From Clostridia bacterium (lineage in GTDB: Bacteria; Bacillota; Clostridia; TANB77; CAG-508), in assembly GCA_017437145.1 (NCBI GenBank), contig JAFSBT010000008.1:337893-370663 (forward strand): DNA of 32,771 nucleotides. Direction: 5' to 3'. The notes under the pieces are model-generated. The model was not told the DNA's origin, did not search any database, and was given only the letters and a program-made list of their open reading frames with translations. The stretch's first letter is position 1, and every line of letters begins with the position of its first letter. The translations under genes and the position numbers were made by a program. Below, in pieces: positions 7,183-14,888 of this stretch.

Positions 7183-7782
7183 CTATAATTCTCTTCTTCC
7201 TTCTAATGCTCTTGTTAAGGTTACTTCATCTGTATATTCTAAATCTCCTCCTACTGGTATTCCATGTGCAATTCTTGTAACCTTTATTCCTAATGGTTTA
7301 ATTATTTTAGATAAATAAATTGCTGTTGCTTCACCTTCAACCCTTGGATTTGTTGCAATTATTATTTCCTTTATATCATTTTCCTGTAGTCTTGTTAATA
7401 ATTCTTTTATTTTTATATCTTCCGGACCAATTCCATTCATAGGTGATATTGAGCCATGAAGGACATGATAAACACCTTTAAATTCGTGTGTTCTCTCCAT
7501 TGCTAAAATATCTCTAACATCTTCCACAACACAAATTATGCTTGAATCTCTTTTTGGACTATTACAAATCGGACATGGGTCAGAATCTGAAATATTATAA
7601 CATTGACTACAAAATTTCAAATTAGTTTTTGCATTAATAATTGAGTCTATAAATTCTTTTGTTTCTTGTTCATTTAAATCTAACATATGAAAAGCAAGCC
7701 TAACAGCTGTTTTATGACCAATGCTAGGTAACTTTTCAAAACTTTCTATTAATTTTTCTATTGATGGTGAAAAATAAGACAT
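7183..7782 (-). CDS. recR: Recombination protein RecR
   Basis: A complete 199-residue RecR, which forms a DNA-clamp ring and works with RecF/RecO to load RecA at gaps. The N-terminal helix-hairpin-helix contains [17 protein letters not shown]. The zinc finger uses Cys58, Cys61, Cys70 and Cys73. The Toprim domain begins ICVVEDVRD near residue 84 and the C-terminal Walker-like region includes [22 protein letters not shown] precedes the ATG. It follows dnaX and ybaB on the same strand, the classic Firmicutes order. Confidence 0.97.
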   Translation of the reverse strand: MSYFSPSIEKLIESFEKLPSIGHKTAVRLAFHMLDLNEQETKEFIDSIINAKTNLKFCSQCYNISDSDPCPICNSPKRDSSIICVVEDVRDILAMERTHEFKGVYHVLHGSISPMNGIGPEDIKIKELLTRLQENDIKEIIIATNPRVEGEATAIYLSKIIKPLGIKVTRIAHGIPVGGDLEYTDEVTLTRALEGRREL

Positions 7783-7816
7783 TGTTTCTCCTTTATTATG
7801 GTATGTTAAAAGTAAC

Positions 7817-7840
7817 GAGTCGCCATGGGCGACGACCCCT
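7817..7840. repeat. GTAGGGG-family palindrome, partial copy 2
   Basis: GAGTCGCCATGGGCGACGACCCC is a solo half-element whose core is GTCGCC-ATG-GGCGAC, closely like the copy at 18060-18089. It lies in the recR-ybaB spacer and lacks the terminal CTAC. Confidence 0.65.
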
Positions 7841-7850
7841 TTATTTTTTA

Positions 7851-8195
7851 TTACATTAAACCTGGTATGTTATATTTACCAAAACTACTAGCTTGTGCGC
7901 TATCTACTTTTCTTAAGGCTTCATTAACACAAGTAATTATTAAATCTTGTAACATTTCTACATCATCTGGGTCAACTACATCTTTTTTTATCGTAATTTC
8001 TTTAATTTCTTTTCTACCTGAAACTTTAACTGATACTGCTCCTCCACCAGCTGTTGCTTCAAAATCTTTTATTGCTAGTTCTTCTTGAGTTTTTTCCATA
8101 TCAGCTTGCATTTTTTTAGCTTCTTTCATTAATTGATTAATATTCATACCTCCAAAGTTTCCACCCATTCCTGGGAATCCTCCTCTTTTAGACAT
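7851..8195 (-). CDS. ybaB: Nucleoid-associated protein YbaB/EbfC
   Basis: A 114-residue YbaB/EbfC-family protein, a small dimeric DNA-binding protein. The N-terminus is Gly/Met-rich ([16 protein letters not shown]), followed by the amphipathic helix [22 protein letters not shown]. The core carries [18 protein letters not shown] and the C-terminal helix [19 protein letters not shown]. An AGGAGG-type site precedes the ATG. It sits 11 bases after the dnaX stop, between dnaX and recR, so it is co-transcribed with replication and repair genes. Confidence 0.95.
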   Translation of the reverse strand: MSKRGGFPGMGGNFGGMNINQLMKEAKKMQADMEKTQEELAIKDFEATAGGGAVSVKVSGRKEIKEITIKKDVVDPDDVEMLQDLIITCVNEALRKVDSAQASSFGKYNIPGLM

Positions 8196-8206
8196 AACAC
8201 TTCCTC

Positions 8207-9772
8207 CTATTCGTCTATAATATTTATATTTATTTTTTTAGAAATATCATCTAATTGTGAATTTCCTTGTTTTTCTTGTTTAATATTAGCATTTACACCT
8301 TCTAAGTATTTTACATGCATTTTTTGTCCCGCTTCCATAGCTATAAGTCTTTCTATTTCTGTTTTGTTATCATAATTTTCAAGTATTGTTTTTCCAAAAG
8401 CAGATATTTTACCTGAAAATTCTATTCCTACAGTCATATCATCTATTTGTTTTGCTCTTGTTCCAATTAAATTTGTGTATATCATTACTTTTCCATTTGA
8501 TTTTAAAGTATCTAATATTTTATTCCAATATGGTAAATTATCTTTATCATTTACACTAATTGTTCTAGGAGCTGATGTAGCTTCTTTTTTTATTTCTGAA
8601 TTATAACTTCTATTTGTTTGTGCATTTTGTGTTGGAATAGGATTTGCACTACTATTTTGTGTTGTTTCTCGAATATATGTAGGTACTACTTCCACTCTTT
8701 TCTCCATGCATGCTTTTATAATTCCTGCTTCAAACATTATATTTTTTTGTGAAGACCATTTTATATCATTTGCAAGTTCTGATAAATCATAAATTATTTC
8801 AATTAATTTTTCTTTACTTGACTTATCTGCTAATTCCTTTATTTTTTCTTGTTCTTGCACATTATATACTTCTAAACTGTTACATGTTTTAAAAACAAGA
8901 ATATCTTTCATATATTTTATAATTTCCCAAAGAAAATTATCTATATCTCTTCCTTCATTTAGTATTTCATTTATTACCGAAACAGCTCCTTCACTATTTT
9001 TTTCAATAATATTTTCTGCTATTTTATAAATATATTCCATTTTTGGAATACCAACTAAATCTCTAACTGTTTCTTCTTCTATTTTTGTATTCTCTTGAGC
9101 ACATCTTTCTAAAATACTTATTGAATCTCTCATTGCTCCTTCAGATAAAACCGCAATTAATTTTAATGCCTCTTCTGAAGCTTCAATATCACTTTCAGTA
9201 CAAATTATTTTCAATCTTTTAACAACATCTTCTGTTTTTATTCTTTTAAAATCAAATCTTTGGCATCTTGAAAGTATTGTTGCTGGTAATTTTTGTGGTT
9301 CTGTTGTTGCTAGTATAAATTTTACATGCTCTGGTGGTTCTTCTAATGTTTTTAATAATGCATTAAAAGCTCCTGTTGATAACATATGAACCTCATCTAT
9401 TATATATACTTTATATTTTGCTTTAGTTGGTAAAAAATTTACCGCTTCCCTTATTGCTCTTATATCTTCTACACCATTATTTGAAGCCGCGTCCATTTCA
9501 ACAATGTCAATTAATGAACCTGTTATGGCATCCCTACACATTTCACATTCATTGCAAGGTTCTCCATTTTGTGGATTCAAACAATTTACCGTTCTTGCTA
9601 AAATTTTAGCTGCGGATGTTTTTCCTGTTCCTCTTCCACCATTAAAAAGATATGCATGTCCAACTCTATTAGCAATAATTTGATTTTTTAAAGTTCTTGT
9701 AATATGTGCTTGTCCAACCATATCTTCAAATTTTAAAGGTCTAAATTTTCTATATAATGCTGTATATCCCAT
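8207..9772 (-). CDS. dnaX: DNA polymerase III subunit gamma/tau
   Basis: A 521-residue clamp-loader ATPase that assembles the replicative polymerase and loads the sliding clamp. From the chosen start [15 protein letters not shown], Walker A GGRGTGKT is at 45-52, the zinc cysteines are at 64, 73, 76 and 79, the DEVH Walker B is at 126-129 and the sensor SRC is at 168-170. The poorly conserved tau-like tail runs from about residue 365. A GTG three codons upstream is possible, but AAGAGGTG lies just before the ATG at 9772 and overlaps that GTG. The SRP RNA gene lies directly upstream on the same strand. Confidence 0.96.
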   Translation of the reverse strand: MGYTALYRKFRPLKFEDMVGQAHITRTLKNQIIANRVGHAYLFNGGRGTGKTSAAKILARTVNCLNPQNGEPCNECEMCRDAITGSLIDIVEMDAASNNGVEDIRAIREAVNFLPTKAKYKVYIIDEVHMLSTGAFNALLKTLEEPPEHVKFILATTEPQKLPATILSRCQRFDFKRIKTEDVVKRLKIICTESDIEASEEALKLIAVLSEGAMRDSISILERCAQENTKIEEETVRDLVGIPKMEYIYKIAENIIEKNSEGAVSVINEILNEGRDIDNFLWEIIKYMKDILVFKTCNSLEVYNVQEQEKIKELADKSSKEKLIEIIYDLSELANDIKWSSQKNIMFEAGIIKACMEKRVEVVPTYIRETTQNSSANPIPTQNAQTNRSYNSEIKKEATSAPRTISVNDKDNLPYWNKILDTLKSNGKVMIYTNLIGTRAKQIDDMTVGIEFSGKISAFGKTILENYDNKTEIERLIAMEAGQKMHVKYLEGVNANIKQEKQGNSQLDDISKKININIIDE

Positions 9773-9790
9773 TTTCTTCACCTCTTAATA

Positions 9791-9909
9791 AAGTTAACCC
9801 CTCTATGGAGAGTAATCCACATAGAAATTACTATTTATCGCTGCTTCCTTCCGGACCTGACGAGATTCATAGGTTTCTATTGAATTACTCTCCATACAAA
9901 GGTTAACTT
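9791..9909 (-). ncRNA. ffs: Signal recognition particle RNA, small bacterial form
   Basis: The reverse strand contains the universally conserved helix 8 element GTCAGGTCCGGAAGGAAGCA at the hairpin tip. The flanks pair along the whole length: AAGTTAACC (9791-9799) with GGTTAACTT (9901-9909), and ATGGAGAGTAAT with ATTACTCTCCAT. At about 119 nt it is the short form without the Alu domain found in Bacillus scRNA. The position just upstream of dnaX is conserved in Firmicutes. Confidence 0.95.
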
Positions 9910-9918
9910 ATATTTGGA

Positions 9919-9947
9919 ATTATATAATATATATTTGGATTTTTCAA
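9919..9947 (-). promoter_or_regulatory. Promoter of SRP RNA
   Basis: On the minus strand TTGAAA (9942-9947) is followed after 17 bases by a perfect TATAAT (9919-9924). The expected start is within a few bases of the closing stem of the SRP RNA. Confidence 0.75.
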
Positions 9948-9980
9948 TTGTTTTTAAAAGATTTTGGTAATTGGATTTTA

Positions 9981-10005
9981 CGGACGACCAATGGTCGCCC
10001 CTACA
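9981..10005. repeat. GTAGGGG-family palindrome, solo copy 3
   Basis: CGGACGACCAATGGTCGCCCC plus CTAC is one half-element with core GACCAATGGTC, identical to the right end of the 154-bp element at 12546-12699. It lies just after the stop of the gene at 10013. Confidence 0.8.
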
Positions 10006-10012
10006 TCTTTAA

Positions 10013-10759
10013 TCATATTCTTTTGAAAACAATATCCTCTAGCTCATTATCTTCTTGTGTGCTTACGCCCTCTTGTGTGATATCTCCAACTGGTAAATCT
10101 AATATTATTTGTGCTTTATATGTATTTTCATTTTCTACTACAATTGTCATATCAAATGCTATAGAAAATTTTAAATCATCATAGTTTGCATTTATCAAAT
10201 TTAATAATGAACCATCTGCTGATAATGTTTGTTCTTGGTCTATTGGATAACTTCCTAAATTAATATTTGCTATACTAAATTCTACTATACCACCTTGATT
10301 ATTTATTTCTAAAAACTTATTATTTGTTACTAATGAACCTTTATATTCAACACTTGAAACTTCATATTCCTCTTTATATTTATAAACATCACTTTCATCT
10401 TCACTTGGTTTATAAACTTTAACTTCACCTATATTATTTTCTTCAATTATATTGAAATTATCAAAAATAACTTTTTCTATTACAACATCTTTTCTATAAT
10501 CATTATTTTTCTCTATATAAAAATATATATCGTTATTTTGCAATATATTCATTTGCCATTTATCTTCTTCATTTTTTACAGTTTCCTCTTTAGCAGTACT
10601 TACTATATTTATTTTTGATAAATTAAATGGTAAATTTGTTTCACCTTGTACATCATATTTTAGCATAATAAAACCTGCTATTAATAATATAACAAAAATT
10701 GCAAGCGCAATAATAAATGTATTTCTTGTTTTATTTGTTAAAAGCCTTTTATCTATCAT
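10013..10759 (-). CDS. Membrane-anchored extracytoplasmic protein, unknown function
   Basis: A 248-residue protein with a short basic N-terminus, one hydrophobic segment (about 14-34, TFIIALAIFVILLIAGFIML), and an acidic, beta-rich outer part. I recognise no family motif. The start overlaps the tadA stop by four bases (ATGA type), so translation is coupled to tadA, but that does not indicate related function. The outer region contains alternating strand-like patterns (VEFSIANINLGSYPI, FSIAFDMTIVVENENTYKAQIIL), consistent with an Ig-like or similar sandwich fold. It carries no lipobox. Confidence 0.85.
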   Translation of the reverse strand: MIDKRLLTNKTRNTFIIALAIFVILLIAGFIMLKYDVQGETNLPFNLSKINIVSTAKEETVKNEEDKWQMNILQNNDIYFYIEKNNDYRKDVVIEKVIFDNFNIIEENNIGEVKVYKPSEDESDVYKYKEEYEVSSVEYKGSLVTNNKFLEINNQGGIVEFSIANINLGSYPIDQEQTLSADGSLLNLINANYDDLKFSIAFDMTIVVENENTYKAQIILDLPVGDITQEGVSTQEDNELEDIVFKRI

Positions 10760-11184
10760 TTTATTCTCCTTTTTTTGAAAAAATCTTTTAATATATATTC
10801 ACACTCTTCTTGTAAAATTCCACTTTCTAAAATCGCATTATTTTCATTATTTATTATTCGATTTTCTTGCTTTATTTCATCTACTCCAAAATAAACTTTT
10901 TTTATTCTTGAAGATATAATTGCTCCCATACACATTGCACAAGGTTTTAATGTAACATACATTTCACAATCACTTAATCTCCAATTATTTAGCTTTTTAT
11001 TTGCTTTACTTATTGCTAAAATTTCAGCATGGGCCATTGCTGATTGTTTTGTTTCTTTCAAATTATGTGCTTTAGCTATTATTTCTCCATCTTTAACAAT
11101 AACTGCGCCTACTGGTATTTCTTCTTTTTCAAAAGCTTTCTTAGCTTCTTTTAAAGCAATTTTCATAAATTTTTCTTTATCCAT
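10756..11184 (-). CDS. tadA: tRNA adenosine(34) deaminase TadA
   Basis: A complete 142-residue zinc deaminase that converts adenosine 34 to inosine in tRNA-Arg(ACG). Zinc and catalytic residues are visible: HAE with His52 and Glu54, and PCAMC with Cys82 and Cys85. The N-terminal helix is MDKEKFMKIALKEAKKAFEK and the length is typical of the family. AAGGTGA precedes the ATG. It overlaps the next membrane-protein gene by four bases. Confidence 0.95.
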   Translation of the reverse strand: MDKEKFMKIALKEAKKAFEKEEIPVGAVIVKDGEIIAKAHNLKETKQSAMAHAEILAISKANKKLNNWRLSDCEMYVTLKPCAMCMGAIISSRIKKVYFGVDEIKQENRIINNENNAILESGILQEECEYILKDFFKKRRIK

Positions 11185-11261
11185 ATTTCACCTTTTTTTA
11201 TTTTTATTCTTTTATATTATATATCATATATACCTAAAATTGGAATACTTTTATATTTTTA

Positions 11262-11290
11262 TTGTATTTATTTACATAATATGTTATAAT
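11262..11290 (+). promoter_or_regulatory. SigA-type promoter of leader ORF and 234-aa gene
   Basis: TTGTAT (11262-11267) is followed after 17 bases by a perfect TATAAT (11285-11290). The predicted start near 11297 is just before the first leader hairpin. Confidence 0.7.
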
Positions 11291-11300
11291 TATGTCGTAT

Positions 11301-11383
11301 ACTCCCAAAGGAGTTACCATGACCCTTAAGGGCATGAAATATTTTAAAGTCCCACGAATTGTGGGCAGAAAGAGGTAGCACCT
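11301..11383 (+). promoter_or_regulatory. Leader with four small hairpins masking two ribosome sites
   Basis: In order: ACTCC-CAAA-GGAGT (11301-11314), whose right arm is the leader-ORF ribosome site; CCCTTAAGGG (11323-11332); CCCAC-GAATT-GTGGG (11351-11365); and AGGT-AGC-ACCT (11373-11383), whose left arm is the ribosome site of the main gene and which ends one base before its ATG. The layout suggests translational control, perhaps by ribosome passage through the leader ORF. Confidence 0.5.
11319..11378 (+). CDS. 19-aa basic leader peptide
   Basis: An ATG with AAAGGAG upstream opens a 19-codon frame (MTLKGMKYFKVPRIVGRKR) ending in TAG at 11376-11378, five bases before the ATG of the 234-aa gene. 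Seven of its 19 residues are Lys or Arg. The stop overlaps the ribosome site of the next gene, so reinitiation or coupling is likely. It may act only through its translation; a free function is not excluded. Confidence 0.5.
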   Translation: MTLKGMKYFKVPRIVGRKR

Positions 11384-12088
11384 ATGTTCACTACACCAAT
11401 TAAGCGTTCACCCCTCACCAATTTCGAAGAACTCATAAAGTTTTCATACCAGACTGAGTTTCGAAATGATATTTCCAGATGCTATTGGCAGAATAACGGT
11501 CAAATAGCATTTTCTGACGACTATGGTATCGTTTACGTAACACCCTATCGTTCAGAAATACGTTTGATGTTGGAGGATGCCGGGTACCAGGAATACGCTC
11601 TTTACGTACCATTTTCAAATGGCGAAGTGGTTCCTGAATCTTATGCATGGCTCAGAAAAATTGCTGAAGCAGAAAACTGGGCAGCAACACATGAAAAGGC
11701 TTATGCTGTGTCCCAGGAAAAGGGAATCAAACCCGTAAAAATTGCAGGCAAATATCAGCTCAAGGAAGTCTCATATTATGATGACAAGGAAAACTGTACT
11801 TTGTACAGCGCTCTTACAATGATGTGGTTGCATAATGAGTCTAAAGACAATATTGGCACATACATTGTTATAGACGACAAAACTCTTGTTATCTGCGACG
11901 AATATGGTCGTACATGGCTTCTTAAAGTAAAAACGGTCATAAATGACATAGTAAATTCCTTGATGGATGCAGGATATAAAAGAACTGCAAATCCGGAACG
12001 CTATGTAAAAAAGTATGATCCCCCTGTTGAGCCTATTGTTGAGCCTATTGTTAAGCCTTCTGCTGATCCTCCTGTTGAGGAAAAGTAA
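11384..12088 (+). CDS. 234-aa protein of unknown function, foreign-looking
   Basis: A soluble 234-residue protein without signal peptide or membrane segment. The body is rich in Tyr, Trp and acidic residues (SRCYWQNNGQIAFSDDYG, ESYAWLRKIAEAENWA, ENCTLYSALTMMWLHN). The C-terminus is a Pro/Val/Glu repeat (DPPVEPIVEPIVKPSADPPVEE). I recognise no family. Codons such as CTC, ACC, CCC and GGC and a clearly higher GC content set it apart from its neighbours, suggesting transfer. It has its own promoter, leader and terminator, so it is a self-contained cassette between tadA and a tRNA gene. The ribosome site AGAGGT lies in a small hairpin. Confidence 0.85.
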   Translation: MFTTPIKRSPLTNFEELIKFSYQTEFRNDISRCYWQNNGQIAFSDDYGIVYVTPYRSEIRLMLEDAGYQEYALYVPFSNGEVVPESYAWLRKIAEAENWAATHEKAYAVSQEKGIKPVKIAGKYQLKEVSYYDDKENCTLYSALTMMWLHNESKDNIGTYIVIDDKTLVICDEYGRTWLLKVKTVINDIVNSLMDAGYKRTANPERYVKKYDPPVEPIVEPIVKPSADPPVEEK

Positions 12089-12104
12089 ACGCCAACTCTT
12101 TCTT

Positions 12105-12141
12105 CCTTAAGTAACTATACCCTTGTAAAGCTTACTTAAGG
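12105..12141 (+). repeat. 10-bp inverted repeat after the 234-aa gene
   Basis: CCTTAAGTAA (12105-12114) is perfectly complementary to TTACTTAAGG (12132-12141). It lies between the stop and the main terminator and could form an additional hairpin. Confidence 0.55.
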
Positions 12142-12142
12142 C

Positions 12143-12174
12143 AAAACCGCAGTATCGAAAGATTCTGCGGTTTT
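12143..12174 (+). terminator. Intrinsic terminator of the 234-aa gene
   Basis: AAAACCGCAG pairs with CTGCGGTTTT, extended by ATC/GAT around a GAAA tetraloop with one mismatch, and is followed by TTTTGTATT. Confidence 0.85.
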
Positions 12175-12379
12175 GTATTATATATATTTACCTTTTTTAA
12201 TAAATTGCTATTTTAATGTATTTAAAGATTAACATATCGTACAAGAATAATTTTTAATTAATAGTGAATAGTGAAAAATGAATAATGAATAGTACAAACT
12301 CGCTTTTTGTTTTTTCTAAAAATAATCGAGTTACTTTTCACTCTTTACTTTTATCTTTTAACTCTCGCATAAGCGAGTT
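12175..12379. other. Non-coding A/T-rich spacer with short direct repeats
   Basis: No gene seen. It contains degenerate tandem words related to GTGAATAGT (12256-12292) and two inverted pairs around ACTCGC (12298-12378). The second, CTCGC-ATAA-GCGAG just after the tRNA 3' end, may act as the tRNA terminator on the minus strand, although the T-run is poor. Confidence 0.5.
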
Positions 12380-12456
12380 TGGTGCACCTAGCTGGATTCG
12401 AACCAGCGGCCTCTCCCTTAGGAGGGGAGCGCTCTATCCACCTGAGCTATAAGTGC
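12380..12456 (-). tRNA. tRNA-Arg (anticodon CCT)
   Basis: A 77-nt cloverleaf on the minus strand with encoded CCA. The acceptor GCACTTA pairs with TAGGTGC (one G-T), the D stem is GCTC/GAGC, the anticodon stem is CTCCC/GGGAG with loop CTCCTAA giving anticodon CCT, and the T arm is GCTGG-TTCGAAT-CCAGC. It decodes AGG. A consensus promoter lies just upstream. Confidence 0.96.
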
Positions 12457-12468
12457 ACATCATTTGAT

Positions 12469-12497
12469 ATTATACACTAATTTAAATATTTTGACAA
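12469..12497 (-). promoter_or_regulatory. Promoter of tRNA-Arg
   Basis: On the minus strand TTGTCA (12492-12497), 17 bases, then TATAAT (12469-12474); the mature tRNA begins 12 bases further on. Confidence 0.8.
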
Positions 12498-12545
12498 GAA
12501 ATATAGATTATATTATAATTGAAAAGCAAAATAAATTTCAATAGT

Positions 12546-12699
12546 TGTAGGGGCGACCATTAGTCGTCCGCTCTTCGAAGAAAATTCTAAAAATTATAAA
12601 TAATCAAAAAAAATATTTATAAAAAATCTATAATAAAACTATAAAATTATAATATAGGGTATTCCTATAAAGCACGGACGACCAATGGTCGCCCCTACA
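12546..12699. repeat. GTAGGGG element, 154-bp MITE-like copy 4
   Basis: Left end (12547-12570) and right end (12675-12698) are 24-bp inverted repeats differing at one base. Each end is itself a palindrome (cores GACCATTAGTC and GACCAATGGTC). Between them are about 104 bp of almost pure A/T with no gene. This gives the look of a non-autonomous mobile element. It fills most of the space between tRNA-Arg and the ttcA-like gene. Confidence 0.8.
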
Positions 12700-12748
12700 T
12701 ATTATGCAAGAAATATTTCCCTATACAAATTACAATTCGGAGGTTCTT

Positions 12749-13456
12749 ATGCAAAAAATATTAAGTAATATGCGAAAAGCTATTGAAAATTTTAATATGA
12801 TTGAAGAAGGAGACAAAATTGCTGTTGGTCTTTCTGGTGGTAAAGATTCAATTACTCTTTTAATGGCTTTAAAAAATCTTCAAATTTTTTATCCAAAAAA
12901 ATTTGAAATAATTGCAATTAGTATAAATCCTGGTTTTGAATTTTTTGATAGTAATTTTTTAAAGGGAATTTGTGAAAAACTTGATATTCCTTATTTCGAA
13001 GAAGAAAGCCATATAAAAGAAATTGTTTTTGATATAAGACAAGAAAAAAACCCTTGCTCATTATGTGCTAATTTAAGAAGAGGCATTTTAAATAGCACTG
13101 CTATTCGTGAAGGATGTAACAAAATTGCATTAGGGCATAATGAAGATGATGTTTTAGAAACTTTTTTATTAAATCTTTTTTATGGTGGAAATATAAATAC
13201 TTTTGCACCTGTAAGTTACATGGATAGATCAAAAGTTACTTTAATTAGACCTTTAATTTATGTTCCTGAAAAAAGTATTAAAACATTTGTGAAAAAAAAT
13301 AATATTGAAGTTATGAATAAATGTTGCCCTATGGATGGAGTTTCAAAACGTGAAGATATGAAAAATTTAATTAGAGAATTTCAAAAAGAAATCCCTAATG
13401 TGAAAGCTAATTTATATGGTGCAATAAAAAGAAGTAATATAAAAGGATGGAATTAA
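12749..13456 (+). CDS. ttcA: TtcA-family tRNA 2-thiocytidine synthetase
   Basis: A 235-residue N-type ATP pyrophosphatase that would thiolate cytidine 32 of certain tRNAs using an iron-sulfur cluster. The PP-loop VGLSGGKDSITLL lies near residue 30. CSLCANLRRGIL gives the paired cysteines of the TtcA family, and KCCPMDG supplies the third region of cluster-binding cysteines. LGHNEDDVLETFLLNLFYGG is the conserved family segment. The start at 12749 has CGGAGGT six bases ahead; a longer frame from 12704 begins at the repeat element and lacks a ribosome site. It is somewhat shorter than proteobacterial TtcA. A related TtcA-like sulfurtransferase with a different tRNA target is possible. Confidence 0.87.
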   Translation: MQKILSNMRKAIENFNMIEEGDKIAVGLSGGKDSITLLMALKNLQIFYPKKFEIIAISINPGFEFFDSNFLKGICEKLDIPYFEEESHIKEIVFDIRQEKNPCSLCANLRRGILNSTAIREGCNKIALGHNEDDVLETFLLNLFYGGNINTFAPVSYMDRSKVTLIRPLIYVPEKSIKTFVKKNNIEVMNKCCPMDGVSKREDMKNLIREFQKEIPNVKANLYGAIKRSNIKGWN

Positions 13457-13461
13457 GTCAA

Positions 13462-13549
13462 AAAAAAGCTGTCAGTGGGGCCGGGGTATTTTGACATAAC
13501 TTAATACTAAATTATGTCAAAATACCCCGGCCCCACTGACAGCTTTTTT
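13462..13549. terminator. 38-bp perfect palindrome, bidirectional terminator
   Basis: Arms 13462-13499 and 13512-13549 are complementary over 38 bases without mismatch around a 12-base loop. They include the GC-rich block CAGTGGGGCCGGGGTATTTT and end in A-run and T-run outer edges. It lies between two converging genes six bases after the ttcA stop. It is far longer and more GC-rich than the other terminators here. Confidence 0.85.
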
Positions 13550-13561
13550 AATTTTTTACTA

Positions 13562-13870
13562 TTATTTTAAAATTTTAATTGCTCCTATAATTGGTAATTC
13601 TTTTTCTTCTTGATTTATTGCATTAATTAATCCCATAATCCACACTACAAAAAGAAAAACATCTACTACTGCAATAGCTAAAGATATTAACCATCCTAGT
13701 AGTGGTATAAATGCTATCATAGATGCAACATAACTACATAATACTCCTAGCCATATTACTAGAGATTGATTTAAATAAAATTTAGCCCCTTCTTTATCTC
13801 CTGCACAAAATGCTACAATCCAACCCACAAATGTTAGATATGAAACCCAACTTGTTGTTTTTTTATCCAT
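13562..13870 (-). CDS. DUF4870-type small membrane protein
   Basis: A 102-residue integral membrane protein with about three hydrophobic segments (WVSYLTFVGWIVAFC, SLVIWLGVLCSYVASMIAFI, LAIAVVDVFLFVVWIMGLI). The layout fits DUF4870/Tic20-like proteins: an aromatic first helix, a FYLNQSLV loop and a C-terminal KELPIIGAI segment. Function in the family is not established. It is the last gene of the five-gene run that starts at 16158, 26 bases after its neighbour, with AAGGAG before the ATG, and the operon ends at the 38-bp palindrome. Confidence 0.8.
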   Translation of the reverse strand: MDKKTTSWVSYLTFVGWIVAFCAGDKEGAKFYLNQSLVIWLGVLCSYVASMIAFIPLLGWLISLAIAVVDVFLFVVWIMGLINAINQEEKELPIIGAIKILK

Positions 13871-13896
13871 ATTTTATTTCTCCTTTTTTATTATAA

Positions 13897-14538
13897 TTAT
13901 TCCGTTTCTGTAATAACTATTTCATTTATATATCCTGCTGAGTTATAATTAAACTCTACATTATATGTTTTTTTAGACTCCACTTCAGATATATCTGTTA
14001 TCCCCTTTACTTTCACTTGTTTTTCATCATTTTGGTATGCTTGGTTATTTGCAATAACTGCTTGATATAAAGCTTTAATATTTGACCCTTTTTGCTCTCC
14101 TTCATAGTAAATAAATTGTGAATTAAACATTTCATTTTCTTGATTCTGCATTTGAATTAATGATTCATTTATAGCATCTTTCGCAGATGAATGTATTTCA
14201 CTTGCCACTTCTATGTTATCTCTTATACCGTGTAAATTACTTTGTACCTCAGCTATTTCCTTTATATCGTCGTTTTTAAAATTTAGCTTCATAATTGATA
14301 CTCCCATTGTAGATATCACTATCACAGTTATTATACATATAATAACTGGCAATAAAACCAATAATATTATTAAAAATACATTAAATTTCTTTTTATCTTT
14401 TTTAGTATATTCTACATTAACGTTTTCTGATTCATATATATTTTTTTCATCATTTTTAATGTACTCTTTATCATTATTTTCTGACTCAGGTATATATTTT
14501 TCATCTACTCCAAAGAATTCATTATTATTTTTTTCCAT
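13897..14538 (-). CDS. Membrane-anchored protein sharing a domain with the XRE regulator
   Basis: A 213-residue protein with an acidic, Asn/Lys/Glu-rich cytoplasmic N-terminus (about 1-48) and one membrane helix (about 50-78, FNVFLIILLVLLPVIICIITVIVI). The outer domain of about 130 residues includes a YEGEQKGSNIKALYQAVIANN segment and a closing SAGYINEIVI strand. The corresponding region of the XRE protein (YQGIQNGFHVKNAINRVINDN and EEGYICKMII) has the same pattern, so the two probably share an external domain. I do not recognise it as a named family. It lies 20 bases after the YbjQ gene in the same operon. Confidence 0.8.
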   Translation of the reverse strand: MEKNNNEFFGVDEKYIPESENNDKEYIKNDEKNIYESENVNVEYTKKDKKKFNVFLIILLVLLPVIICIITVIVISTMGVSIMKLNFKNDDIKEIAEVQSNLHGIRDNIEVASEIHSSAKDAINESLIQMQNQENEMFNSQFIYYEGEQKGSNIKALYQAVIANNQAYQNDEKQVKVKGITDISEVESKKTYNVEFNYNSAGYINEIVITETE

Positions 14539-14558
14539 TTTTCTTTTACTCCTTTTTA

Positions 14559-14873
14559 TTATTCTACAATTACTGCTGTTCCAGAAGCTATTACCATAAG
14601 CATACTTCCCTGCATCGTTTCATAGTCAACTTTAACTCCAACTACAGCATTTGCTCCGATTTTTTCTGCTCTTTCCATCATTTCTCTTAAAGCATCTGCT
14701 CTGCTATTTACTAATTCTTCTTCATATTCTTTTGATCGTCCACCCATCATATTAGTAAATGCAGCAGAAAGATCCCTAGAATATCCTATACCATTAACTA
14801 CCTCTCCGAATATTATTCCTCTATATTCTTTTATAGTTTTTCCTTGTAATTCTGATGTTGTTGAAATAATCAT
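14559..14873 (-). CDS. YbjQ/UPF0145 family protein
   Basis: A 104-residue protein of the YbjQ family, which forms small oligomeric cytoplasmic rings. Signatures are MIISTTSELQGKTIKEYRGI at the N-terminus, a GEVVNGIGYSRDLSAAF segment and the C-terminal GANAVVGVKVDYE strand pair. Some members carry a heavy-metal-binding label, but no clustered Cys or His residues are seen here, so I would not claim metal binding. TAGGAGGTGA precedes the ATG. It is third in the operon headed by the XRE membrane protein. Confidence 0.88.
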   Translation of the reverse strand: MIISTTSELQGKTIKEYRGIIFGEVVNGIGYSRDLSAAFTNMMGGRSKEYEEELVNSRADALREMMERAEKIGANAVVGVKVDYETMQGSMLMVIASGTAVIVE

Positions 14874-14888
14874 ATTTTCACCTCCTAC

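Noticed and set aside
12380..12700. Integrated element at tRNA-Arg with attachment sites
   Set aside because: No duplicated tRNA 3' end and no integrase in the window; the nearby repeat is of the GTAGGGG family.
12704..12748. N-terminal extension of the TtcA-like protein
   Set aside because: It begins at the edge of the repeat element without a ribosome site; the ATG at 12749 has CGGAGGT.
13462..13549. Integron attC-like site
   Set aside because: The palindrome is perfect and lacks the bulges, core sites and integrase typical of attC; terminator function explains it.
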